NCBI RefSeq assembly: GCF_003025615.1
Contig: NZ_PYMJ01000004.1
Location: 62,001-126,000, forward strand
Direction: 5' to 3'
DNA length: 64,000 nt
DNA from: Photobacterium frigidiphilum
GTDB lineage: Bacteria; Pseudomonadota; Gammaproteobacteria; Enterobacterales; Vibrionaceae
This document shows, one piece after another, positions 45,072 to 53,208 of this stretch. Positions within the stretch are counted from its first letter, which is position 1; each line of letters starts with the position of its first letter. A program made the position numbers and the translations under genes. The notes beneath the pieces are model-generated. The model had not been told where the DNA came from and did no database searches. It saw only the letters and a list, made by a program, of their open reading frames with translations.

Positions 45072-45722
45072 ATGAACACCTACTTCAAAATATTACTATT
45101 GGCTGAAAAGTGTATAAAGAATGAAGTATTGGCTAATGTTATGAAAAATAAACTAAAAAATAAAATTCACTATGTTCATGAGGAAAAAGAGTTAAGACGA
45201 TATCAATATGAATGCAATCTTATTCTTATGGTTGATCTGTCTTCATTATCAACGAAATTAATAGAAAAAATAATGCCTTATCAATGTGGGTTTAATAAGT
45301 CTTGGCGGGTTATATTATTTAATGTCGGTGAAAAGGTTGACGTTGAACTCATTACTCATTGGAAGAATTGCTGTGGGATCTTCTGTACTGATATTAGTAG
45401 TACGATCATGATTGATGCGATAAAAAAAATTAATGATGGCGAAATTTGGCTACCGAGGTCAGTAATGTCAGAGCTAGTGACCAATTACCGTGCGCAGTCA
45501 AAGCCAATCGAAAAAGAAATAATAGCGACAACGCTTAAATTGACTCAGCGTGAAGAGGATATCCTTAAACTACTGGTTAGCGGTGATAGCAATGCAAAAA
45601 TGGCAGACTCATTATTTGTTTCAGAGAGCACCATTAAAACTCATCTTTATAACACATTTAAAAAAATAGAAGTTAAAAATAGAAGGGAAGCGAGAGCGTG
45701 GGCTGAGAGGCGTTTTATGTGA
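45072..45722 (+). CDS. CsgD/VpsT-like LuxR-family regulator
   Basis: 216 residues, the length of CsgD. The N-terminal receiver-like domain lacks a phospho-acceptor Asp pocket, and the C-terminal LuxR HTH is LTQREEDILKLLVSGDSNAK with SESTIKTHLYNTFKKI. In VpsT, c-di-GMP binds a W[FLM][TS]R motif; here the corresponding segment reads IWLPR, with Pro in the third position. Start ATG 45072 has GAGGG upstream. It heads the fimbrial locus and probably controls it. Confidence 0.75.
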   Translation: MNTYFKILLLAEKCIKNEVLANVMKNKLKNKIHYVHEEKELRRYQYECNLILMVDLSSLSTKLIEKIMPYQCGFNKSWRVILFNVGEKVDVELITHWKNCCGIFCTDISSTIMIDAIKKINDGEIWLPRSVMSELVTNYRAQSKPIEKEIIATTLKLTQREEDILKLLVSGDSNAKMADSLFVSESTIKTHLYNTFKKIEVKNRREARAWAERRFM

Positions 45723-45751
45723 TGAGTTTATTACAGTGTAATCAAATAAAC

Positions 45752-45770
45752 TCATACTTTTCTAGCACTA
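45752..45770 (+). repeat. Pilin-upstream repeat, copy 1
   Basis: TCATACTTTTCTAGCACTA is identical at 46382-46400. Similarity extends on both sides: ATGAGTTT ... TTACAGTG upstream, TTTAACTAA-like and TGTAA downstream, about 85 bases in all. It lies 44 bases before the first fimbrial subunit gene, suggesting a shared promoter or operator element. Confidence 0.65.
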
Positions 45771-45813
45771 CAGTAATAAGGATGTTAACTAAAATATAAA
45801 TATGTAAGAAATA

Positions 45814-46305
45814 ATGTGGTGTCGAAAGATGTTTGCAGCAACGAATAGACATAAATTTTTAATAGCTCTGTTTTTTGCTGCATTATCGACTCATTCAATG
45901 GCTGGCGATAATGTGAAGCTAGCATTGAAGGGGCATATAAAAACTAAGTGCGGTATATCTGATATTGAAAATGAAATTGATTTATCAAAGGTGAATACAA
46001 AAACAGTTAATTTTGGTTTTTATTGCAATAGTCCTTTTGATATTTCTGTATCATCAGTAAATGGTGGGTTGAAAAATGGCCGGTACATTGCGCGTTATTC
46101 TGTAGCACTAAATATTCCAAAGGTTGGTTTAAGCTTGACTGGGGATAGTGAAAAAATAAAAAATAACAAGTCGGTTAAGGTGATAGATAAAATACCATTT
46201 AAAAGCAATGGTGAAATTACTATTACTTTAATTGATAAGCCAATCATGGCTGGTGTTTATAAAGAAATATTACAAATTAACCTTTACCCTAAATTGATTT
46301 TTTAA
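45814..46305 (+). CDS. Fimbrial subunit-like protein 1
   Basis: 163 residues with a signal peptide (about 1-30, ending THSMAGD). The mature part is all-beta with two Cys (KTKCGISD and FYCNSPFDIS) placed as in chaperone-usher pilins of the spore-coat-U/archaic type, and it ends in a hydrophobic strand (EILQINLYPKLIF). ATG at 45814 or 45829; no strong ribosome-binding site for either. Predicted minor pilin or tip-proximal subunit. Confidence 0.6.
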   Translation: MWCRKMFAATNRHKFLIALFFAALSTHSMAGDNVKLALKGHIKTKCGISDIENEIDLSKVNTKTVNFGFYCNSPFDISVSSVNGGLKNGRYIARYSVALNIPKVGLSLTGDSEKIKNNKSVKVIDKIPFKSNGEITITLIDKPIMAGVYKEILQINLYPKLIF

Positions 46306-46381
46306 ACCAAGCTAATGACAATGTAAAATGATTTTAGTTGAAGTGCTTATGAGTTTTATTAATTACAGTGCAAGTTTAAAT

Positions 46382-46400
46382 TCATACTTTTCTAGCACTA
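46382..46400 (+). repeat. Pilin-upstream repeat, copy 2
   Basis: Second copy of the 19-base core, within an about 85-base imperfect repeat, 212 bases upstream of the second subunit gene. The intervening 46401-46611 is AT-rich without a gene. Confidence 0.65.
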
Positions 46401-46611
46401 TAATACCTAAGGGTTTAACTAAGATGTAAGTGTAAAAATTAAATATTGAAAGCTTTAATTTGCACGTGTTAATTTTAAGTTGTATTTAAAATGGGCGTAT
46501 ATCCAAAAGAATATTAAAGTTTTGATCTAAGCATGGTCGAATGTAAGCAGTAAAGCAGCACAGAAATATAAATAAACTAAATATAACTATTAATTATATA
46601 CGGAGTATATC

Positions 46612-47133
46612 ATGAAAAATATGATGTTATCAGCAGCAGCAGCGTTAGTTCTATCTTCTATATCGTTACCTACTTTAGCTACTGAACCGACAAAAGACGA
46701 TTGTTCTATTTCGGGTTCATGTGAACTGATAGTTAAAGCACAAGTTGCGGAGCAATGTTCATGTAGCTTTGAGGGATATTATCCAACATTAGATATTGGG
46801 AAGTTGAATAAATATGATGCATTATATGGAGGCGCAACGCCTTATGAAGATCAAAAACTGACTATCTCATGTAATACTGAATATGGCGGTAGTTTGAGTG
46901 CAGAATCTCTTTATGATGGATTGACCGGTGGTGGTGGCGCGTACGATATCATTGATTATAAATTATATGTTAATGGTAACAATCATGGTCTTGCATCCGG
47001 TGATTTCCCTTATGATTTCACATATACAAATTATGTATATAATGTTTCTGTCATGACTGAAATGTATGACTTTGAATATGTTCCTCCAGGTATGAAATAC
47101 GATACAATTACCTTTACAATTAGCCCTATCTAA
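46612..47133 (+). CDS. Fimbrial subunit-like protein 2 (possible major pilin)
   Basis: 173 residues with a signal peptide (about 1-24, ISLPTLATEP). Four Cys in the first 60 mature residues (DCSISGSCEL, EQCSCSFEG) and one later. Abundant Gly, Tyr and Asn, and a C-terminal strand YDTITFTISPI typical of the subunit that donates a strand. GGAGTATATC lies before the ATG. By size and position it may be the major pilin. The family is not a recognised FimA-type. Confidence 0.55.
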   Translation: MKNMMLSAAAALVLSSISLPTLATEPTKDDCSISGSCELIVKAQVAEQCSCSFEGYYPTLDIGKLNKYDALYGGATPYEDQKLTISCNTEYGGSLSAESLYDGLTGGGGAYDIIDYKLYVNGNNHGLASGDFPYDFTYTNYVYNVSVMTEMYDFEYVPPGMKYDTITFTISPI

Positions 47134-47194
47134 ATGGTCAATTAATTGTTGTTATTTAGGTGTGGTTTGTCCACACCTAGATTTAGGAGTTATT

Positions 47195-47899
47195 ATGCGC
47201 TGGATATTACTATTGTTTTTTTTGTTTTCATTTAAAAGTTTTGCTTTTGGTGTTAGCCCAATGACTGGAGAGATAGACGTTTCAGGTCGGCTTTCACAGC
47301 AGAAATTTGTTGTCACAAATCAATTTAAAACACCACTCGATGTTGAAATCACCCCTCATCTATTAGAATGGATAGAAGGGAAGTATAACGCTGAAAAAGA
47401 AACTGATGATTTAATGGTGTTGCCTGATACTGCCGTTCTTCAGCCAGGAGAAACAAGGACTATTCTGATTAAATACTTTGGTGATCCTGATGTTCAATCA
47501 TCTAAAGCATATATTATTAAATTTAAGCAAGTGTCGACAAATAACTCTAAAAATGTAAGTGGAACAAACGTAAACATGGCTGTCAATTTTGAGACTGTGC
47601 TTACATTATTACCTAACAAGGTTTCGTCAGGTTTGCAGATATCATCTATTGTTAAGGAAGTTGATGGTAAATGGTTAGTTACAGTCGATAATGTGGGTAA
47701 TAAGCATGAATGGGCAGCTAAATATAGCTGGGCTATCGGAAATGGAAAAGATTCTGTTGTTTTTACTGGTAAAGATATTTCAAATAAGTTAAGTCATAAA
47801 TTTTTTCCACCACGCTCTTCAATTCAAGCTATAGTTGATTTGGGGAATGAGTTTGGTGATAGTGAATCACTCAATATTGATATTAGAGATATTAATTAG
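47195..47899 (+). CDS. Fimbrial periplasmic chaperone 1
   Basis: 234 residues from ATG 47195 (AGGAG upstream). The signal peptide ends around SFKSFAFG. Two Ig-like domains follow: an N-terminal strand VSGRLSQQKFVVTNQFKTPL and PGETRTILIKYFGDPD, the usual basic patch and G1 strand region of PapD-type chaperones, then a second domain. It guards pilin subunits in the periplasm by donating a strand. Three bases-scale repeats begin at its stop. Confidence 0.7.
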   Translation: MRWILLLFFLFSFKSFAFGVSPMTGEIDVSGRLSQQKFVVTNQFKTPLDVEITPHLLEWIEGKYNAEKETDDLMVLPDTAVLQPGETRTILIKYFGDPDVQSSKAYIIKFKQVSTNNSKNVSGTNVNMAVNFETVLTLLPNKVSSGLQISSIVKEVDGKWLVTVDNVGNKHEWAAKYSWAIGNGKDSVVFTGKDISNKLSHKFFPPRSSIQAIVDLGNEFGDSESLNIDIRDIN

Positions 47900-47959
47900 A
47901 GAGGGTTATAAATAATATTAGTTAGGGAGGCTGTAAATATTAATTAGGGAGGGTGAATG
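47891..47959 (+). repeat. Triple tandem repeat with Shine-Dalgarno sequences
   Basis: Three successive copies of ATTA[AG]TTAG[AG]GAGG at 47891, 47917 and 47939. Each contains a GAGG-type ribosome-binding site; only the last is positioned for the next start codon at 47957. The first overlaps the stop codon of the preceding gene. Confidence 0.7.
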
Positions 47960-48670
47960 AAAAGAATTCTTATTGGTATGTTGGGGGTAGTTACATGTTT
48001 TGCTTGCAATGCTCTTGAGATAGGGCCTTTAGTACATGAAATCGAAGTTGATTCGACTAGAAAGAGTACTAAAATATTAGTAAGTAATAACTCTGCAAAT
48101 GAAAAACTTATCGATACTGAAGTTCTTGAATTGACATTCAATAGTGAAGGGTATTCTGTACGCTCACTAGAAAAAGAAAAAATCATTGTTTCGCCACCTG
48201 CTTTCAAACTCGCTCCCGGCAAAACTCAAACCGTACTTGCTGTTTGGGTTGGTGATGATGACATAAGTAACTCAAGCAGTTACAGTGTTAAATTTTCTTT
48301 GGTTGAAAATGTAAATAAGCATGAAGATGATGTGATAAAATTAGCTATTAATTACAATGTTATCATACATGTTTCTAAGTCCTCTCATCAACCGTTTATT
48401 ATGCGTAATGATATACCTATAGTTGAAAATAACTCAATATTGAATTTCTCCGTAATAAATACGGGAAATAAGTACACTAAGCTAAGTGATTATGATATTC
48501 GGTTTAACAGAAAACATGAAGAAAACATTGTATTGACGGGAGAGAGTGTTGCTTCTAAGGGGTATGATGTATTTATTCCTGAAAATCAAAGTATTGATAT
48601 TGTTTTACCTAGTAATTTACTGCCAAAGAGTCACTATGACACAGTAACTTTGATTAAGAGGGGGTATTAA
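47957..48670 (+). CDS. Fimbrial periplasmic chaperone 2
   Basis: 237 residues, signal peptide about 1-21. PGKTQTVLAVWVGDDDISNS and the N-terminal IEVDSTRKSTKILVSNNSAN place it in the PapD-like chaperone family, related to but clearly diverged from chaperone 1. Two chaperones in one locus imply different client subunits. The stop shares one base with the usher start (TAATG). Confidence 0.7.
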   Translation: MKRILIGMLGVVTCFACNALEIGPLVHEIEVDSTRKSTKILVSNNSANEKLIDTEVLELTFNSEGYSVRSLEKEKIIVSPPAFKLAPGKTQTVLAVWVGDDDISNSSSYSVKFSLVENVNKHEDDVIKLAINYNVIIHVSKSSHQPFIMRNDIPIVENNSILNFSVINTGNKYTKLSDYDIRFNRKHEENIVLTGESVASKGYDVFIPENQSIDIVLPSNLLPKSHYDTVTLIKRGY

Positions 48671-51117
48671 TGCCCCCTTGTAATAAATCATTCTTAATTT
48701 TTATGGTGTTGGTTTTAAATTGTGGTGTGAGCTATGCAAAAACAGATCTTATTACTTCAAGAACAGTGTCTTTTTCAACGTTGCTTAATTTTTATGAGCA
48801 GCCTGTTACTGAAATAATTGTTAAGGTAACACCTGAGAAAGAATTGTTTATCGATTATGAATCTATTCGTGGTTTTCTTGAGAGGCGACTGCTTGAATCT
48901 ATTTTAAATGAAATTGATAAGAAAAATATAGATGGATATGTGGATAGCCTTGAATTTGAAGGTTATGATATATTTTTTGTGTTAAATTCTGAAACGTTAG
49001 AAACAAATGTAACAATCCCCACTGAGTTGCTTATTGATAGTGGCTTATATATATTTGAAACTCAAAATGATTTATATAATTATCAGGAGTCATCATTTTT
49101 TGGTGGCTATATTAATTATTTCATTTCTGGTGCTCACTTTGAAAATGATAATATTGATAATACATGGCAATCAATTAATACTTTTGAAACCGCTTTAAGG
49201 TATGATAAGTTTAACTTTTTCAATGATTTTTCATTTGATGTTGATAGTGATATTAATGACTTCTATCGTTTGGGCTCCCAGCTGACATATGATTTCCCAG
49301 ATGAAGGAACCCGTATTACGTTAGGTGATTACGCCTTTCAAACATTTGGTTTTCAAGGTGGTGAAAGTTTATTGGGCATTAATATCAATCGTAACTTCGG
49401 TATTATACCTACTAAGAATGTACGTCCGATTACCAGTCAGCGTTTTGTGATTGATCGACCTTCTACTGTCGAGGTACTGATTGATGGTATTCTTATTCGA
49501 AGCTTACGTTTGGCGCCTGGTGCCTACGATATTCGTGATATTCCACTCACAACAGGGGTTAATTATATTGAACTAGTGATAACCGATCCCTCTGGGCGGC
49601 GTGAAGTGCTTACGTTTAATATTGCTTCTGGTGTGAATTTATTGGCTGAAGGGGAATTTGAATATTCATTTTCTGTTGGTGTTAGCAGTGAACAAGTCGA
49701 CACCAGTTTAGAATACGACACTGATGATTATGTTATTTCAGCCGGAATAGAATACGGCGTGTTAGAATCGCTGACGTTAGGGGCTAATACTCAAGCGCGG
49801 GAAAATATCGTACAGATAGGTACTAGTGTTGGTTTTGCGACCAATGTTGGCTTATTCGGATTAGAAGGTGCGGCAAGCCAGCATGAGTTTTTAGATGAAG
49901 GCTATGCATTACGTGCTAACTATGATGCTTTTTATAGCTCTGATGTGCACAGTTTTAATGCCCAATATGAATACCTATCAGAACGTTTTGTATCGATAGC
50001 CGATAACCAATTGGAATCGTTCATTGAAAATGAAACCGGCGTGCAACACCGTTTGGATGCTTTTTATAACTACCGCTTTTCAAATGATTTTAATGTTGGC
50101 TTATCGGGAAATATTCGCTACTTATATAATCAAGATTACGAATATGCGTTGACCACGTCTTTATCTGGCTCTTGGTTAAACTCAACATCAAGTTGGAGTT
50201 TGCGAGCAACCTATGAAGATGATGATGATATCGACAGCGATGAATGGCGCTTTTTTGTTTCGACCAGTATACCGATTGATCTTCTATGGGGAAATAACCA
50301 CCGTATGAGTACCAGTTACGACACTGATAATAGCCGTTCTCAGGCACGATACAGCTATAATAATAACGCTGGCGCTGTCGGTGGTGTTGGCGTGTTTGCC
50401 TTGGTTGAAAATAACGAAGACAATAATGTTAATGGCAACGTGTCTGTTGATTATACCGGTAACCGTTACGTATTAACCTTTGATCACGATAGCTTGGTTG
50501 ATCTTGATAATGACTATTCAACTCGTAATCAAATAGGTGTTCAAGGGGCATTGGCATTCAGTGGTTCCAGTGCGGCAATAGGCAGACCGATTGGTGATGC
50601 CTTTGCGATTATATCCCCTCATAGTTCGCTGGATGATAGCCCGGTAATCCTCAACCCTGAATATGATGGCTCGTATGCAGTGAAATCGGATGGTTTAGGT
50701 CCTTTATTGATGCCGGATATTGCCTCTTACCAAGCGCAAAGAATCGATTATGATGTTGAAAACCTACCGATTGGCTATGATCTTGGCGAAGGGGGATTTT
50801 CAATTAACCCTTTACATAGCAGTAGCTATAATTTCACTATCGGCTCAGATGCCAATATCACTGCAATGGGGTACTTTTATGATAGCAATGAAAAACCTGT
50901 GCCATTGACTGAAGGTACGGCGACTCATCAACAAGATAGCGAATTTACACCTGTAGAGTTTTTCACAAACAGCAAAGGACGTTTTGCCATAACCGGGCTA
51001 AAACCAGGAATCTATGAAGTGAAGTTGTACAGTGTTACTCCAATTGAATTCTTAATGACGATACCTGAAAATGAAGGCAATATCATTCGCTTAGGTGATA
51101 TAAGGGCAGGAAAATGA
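48670..51117 (+). CDS. Fimbrial outer-membrane usher
   Basis: 815 residues, signal peptide about 1-24. A central barrel (FINYFISGAHFENDNI region to about 640) with the plug segment RPSTVEVLIDGILIRSLRLA and PGAYDIRDIPLTTGVNYIEL, the signature of usher proteins, and C-terminal domains ending in a carboxypeptidase-like KGRFAITGLKPGIYEVKLY. It resembles the CS1/TcfC or archaic group rather than the FimD group. It recruits chaperone-subunit complexes and extrudes the fibre. Overlaps the next gene by 4 bases (ATGA). Confidence 0.8.
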   Translation: MPPCNKSFLIFMVLVLNCGVSYAKTDLITSRTVSFSTLLNFYEQPVTEIIVKVTPEKELFIDYESIRGFLERRLLESILNEIDKKNIDGYVDSLEFEGYDIFFVLNSETLETNVTIPTELLIDSGLYIFETQNDLYNYQESSFFGGYINYFISGAHFENDNIDNTWQSINTFETALRYDKFNFFNDFSFDVDSDINDFYRLGSQLTYDFPDEGTRITLGDYAFQTFGFQGGESLLGININRNFGIIPTKNVRPITSQRFVIDRPSTVEVLIDGILIRSLRLAPGAYDIRDIPLTTGVNYIELVITDPSGRREVLTFNIASGVNLLAEGEFEYSFSVGVSSEQVDTSLEYDTDDYVISAGIEYGVLESLTLGANTQARENIVQIGTSVGFATNVGLFGLEGAASQHEFLDEGYALRANYDAFYSSDVHSFNAQYEYLSERFVSIADNQLESFIENETGVQHRLDAFYNYRFSNDFNVGLSGNIRYLYNQDYEYALTTSLSGSWLNSTSSWSLRATYEDDDDIDSDEWRFFVSTSIPIDLLWGNNHRMSTSYDTDNSRSQARYSYNNNAGAVGGVGVFALVENNEDNNVNGNVSVDYTGNRYVLTFDHDSLVDLDNDYSTRNQIGVQGALAFSGSSAAIGRPIGDAFAIISPHSSLDDSPVILNPEYDGSYAVKSDGLGPLLMPDIASYQAQRIDYDVENLPIGYDLGEGGFSINPLHSSSYNFTIGSDANITAMGYFYDSNEKPVPLTEGTATHQQDSEFTPVEFFTNSKGRFAITGLKPGIYEVKLYSVTPIEFLMTIPENEGNIIRLGDIRAGK

Positions 51118-52022
51118 TTATAAAAAACATGTTATTTTCATTCGGTATTATTATATTTAGCACCAATATAATGGCCGCTGATTGTAATTTATCGCTCCAA
51201 AATATTCGCCTTGAAAATACAGGTAAGCGGAATCTGTATGATATTTTTGATACCGGCAGTTTTTCCCTTATTCAAAATCACCTCATTGACGTGAAGAACA
51301 ACAGTAACGACAAGGCTTGCAGTACCGTATTGTTAATTAAACCGAAACAAAACTTTTATAAAAGGCAGAAAGCGAACAAGAAGCTGGATTATCAAATTCT
51401 TGCAGGTAAAAACAGTGCTTCGATTTATGAGAATGGCTTGGCTATCGTGATAAATAATTTAAAGCCAAATGAAAAAAGGACTGTTTCTTATCAAGTGAAG
51501 TTTGCTTCTGGCCAATATGTAACGCATGGGCGATATGCCAATGAATTTACCTATTCAGCAGTTGAGGCACCGTTAAATCGTACTGTTATTTATCAGCAAA
51601 AGAAGCATGACTTTACCGTAAGGGTAGATAAAGTCGCAAAAGTGAGTTTATGGGGTACCAGTAATGCGTATCAACATACCGTTGATTTTGGTGAGATGAC
51701 TTCAGGTGAAACGTTAAGACTTACCCCTAAGTTATTAGTTCAAAGTACGGCGAATTACTCGATTCAGTTTGAATCGCAATATAATGGGCATATGAGGCAC
51801 ATGAAGGGCGATTCTAAATGGGATGTTAGCTACGATTTTTTTCTCAATAAACGCCTAATTCCATTAGGTTTAGGCGCGCAAATAGCCAATTACAATCAAC
51901 CCGCTAATGCTGTTGGTGACCGATTTTCGATGATGTTCAAGCTGGGCAATGTACGCTCAAAACCTGCGGGTAATTATTCAGATGTAATCACAATTACTGT
52001 TACGCCATCCCTGGTTTACTAA
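51114..52022 (+). CDS. Fimbrial tip-adhesin candidate (CsuE-like)
   Basis: 302 residues, signal peptide about 1-21. Two beta-domains: an N-terminal domain (about 22-170) and a C-terminal spore-coat-U-like pilin domain with VDFGEMTSGETLRLTPKLLV and NVRSKPAGNYSDVITITVTP. A two-domain protein at the end of an archaic usher operon is the expected position and form of the tip adhesin, as CsuE in Acinetobacter. Ligand unknown. Ends 45 bases before the tRNA terminator. Confidence 0.65.
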   Translation: MIIKNMLFSFGIIIFSTNIMAADCNLSLQNIRLENTGKRNLYDIFDTGSFSLIQNHLIDVKNNSNDKACSTVLLIKPKQNFYKRQKANKKLDYQILAGKNSASIYENGLAIVINNLKPNEKRTVSYQVKFASGQYVTHGRYANEFTYSAVEAPLNRTVIYQQKKHDFTVRVDKVAKVSLWGTSNAYQHTVDFGEMTSGETLRLTPKLLVQSTANYSIQFESQYNGHMRHMKGDSKWDVSYDFFLNKRLIPLGLGAQIANYNQPANAVGDRFSMMFKLGNVRSKPAGNYSDVITITVTPSLVY

Positions 52023-52061
52023 ATACGATTGTTCTCGATATTTACTCCAGCCGACAGACAC

Positions 52062-52085
52062 AAAAAAGCCGCTCAATGAGCGGCT
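52062..52085 (-). terminator. Terminator of tRNA operon
   Basis: AGCCGCTC (52067-52074) and GAGCGGCT (52078-52085), loop of three, followed on the minus strand by TTTTTT (complement of 52062-52067). It ends the minus-strand tRNA operon and may also block plus-strand fimbrial transcription. Confidence 0.8.
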
Positions 52086-52095
52086 ATTTGTTGTA

Positions 52096-52171
52096 TGGCT
52101 CCCTCTACTGGACTTGAACCAGTGACATACGGATTAACAGTCCGGCGTTCTACCAACTGAACTAAGAGGGA
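52096..52171 (-). tRNA. tRNA-Asn (GTT)
   Basis: 76 bases on the minus strand. Acceptor stem TCCCTCT/AGAGGGA, T-loop GTTCAAGTC, anticodon GTT within CGGACTGTTAATCCG, and an encoded CCA end. Last of four tRNAs in the array. Confidence 0.95.
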
Positions 52172-52177
52172 ATTGTA

Positions 52178-52336
<159 letters not shown>

Positions 52337-52381
52337 ACACTTTATTCTTTTTGTATTCACGCTTACGCCTAAACACCAATA

Positions 52382-52472
52382 TGGCGGAGAGATAGGGATT
52401 TGAACCCTAGAAGGGCTATAAACCCTTGCCGGTTTTCAAGACCGGTGCTTTCGACCACTCAGCCATCTCTCC
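52382..52472 (-). tRNA. tRNA-Ser (TGA)
   Basis: 91 bases on the minus strand, GGAGAGATGGCTGAGTGG ..., with the long variable arm of a serine tRNA, anticodon TGA within CCGGTCTTGAAAACCGG, T-loop GTTCAAATC and encoded CCA. First gene of the array. Confidence 0.95.
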
Positions 52473-52484
52473 TGAGTGCGAAAG

Positions 52485-52513
52485 ATAATAATGAATACTG
52501 ATGTCGATGTAAA
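52485..52513 (-). promoter_or_regulatory. Promoter of tRNA operon
   Basis: On the minus strand TTTACA (52508-52513) and TATTAT (52485-52490) are separated by exactly 17 bases, a good sigma70 promoter, 12 bases upstream of tRNA-Ser. It drives the Ser-Thr-Gly-Asn operon. Confidence 0.75.
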
Positions 52514-52721
52514 GCGCTATAATGCTAACTGACTAATATTTGGTCTTTTTAAGTTTAAATCGCAAATAAAAAGCTGTTTATTTAGATTTTAGTAATATTT
52601 TTAATGGTAAAACCTCGTTATGTCTCACTAATCGACGGGTAAATATTCCGACTAAGAGCCAGAATCGTTCATATACTGATCTAGACGTTTGTATTCTCAC
52701 TTATTAGTCGTTGGAACGTTT

Positions 52722-53195
52722 ATGAAAATAGTATTACCTAGCGTAATGGTTGTGGCTACTGCTCTTGTTGGTTGTTCTTCTGAACAATCCAGCCCTCCTA
52801 AAATGTACACTGAAAGTTGTAAAGTGGTGTCTGAAGCTGAAATCGAATCCTTATTTGATCGTTGGAATAACTCATTGCGAACAGGTAACTCCAAAAATGT
52901 TGTTGCTAACTATGCAGTGCGCTCTGTGCTTTTACCGACAGTGTCTAATAGGGCACGTTATACCGCGAACGAAAAAGAAGACTATTTCGATCACTTTCTT
53001 GAAGATCGCCCATCAGGGAATATTGATTTACGCACCATTGAGTTGGGGTGCAATACTGCGGTAGATGCTGGCCTTTATACGTTTACCTTCGCGAAAACAG
53101 GTGCGACTGTTAGTGGACGTTACACTTATACGTATCGTTGGGATGGTACCGAGTGGTTAATTACCAGCCACCATTCTTCTGCAATGCCTGAATAA
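52722..53195 (+). CDS. SgcJ/EcaC-type NTF2-like lipoprotein
   Basis: 157 residues from ATG 52722. Lipobox ALVGC (Cys about residue 18). The mature part is an NTF2-like domain of the SgcJ/EcaC (calcium/calmodulin kinase II association-like) group: IESLFDRWNNSLRTGNSKNV, ANYAVRSVLLPTVSN, and a final TYRWDGTEWLITSHHSSAMP. Cys pair at about 32 and 113 could bond. Role unknown; outer membrane predicted. Convergent with the kinase gene, 13 bases apart. Confidence 0.75.
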   Translation: MKIVLPSVMVVATALVGCSSEQSSPPKMYTESCKVVSEAEIESLFDRWNNSLRTGNSKNVVANYAVRSVLLPTVSNRARYTANEKEDYFDHFLEDRPSGNIDLRTIELGCNTAVDAGLYTFTFAKTGATVSGRYTYTYRWDGTEWLITSHHSSAMPE

Positions 53196-53208
53196 ACGCA
53201 TTATCGTC

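Noticed and set aside
47162..47194. Longer start of fimbrial chaperone 1 at 47162
   Set aside because: The 11 extra residues precede the signal peptide; AGGAG is placed for 47195.
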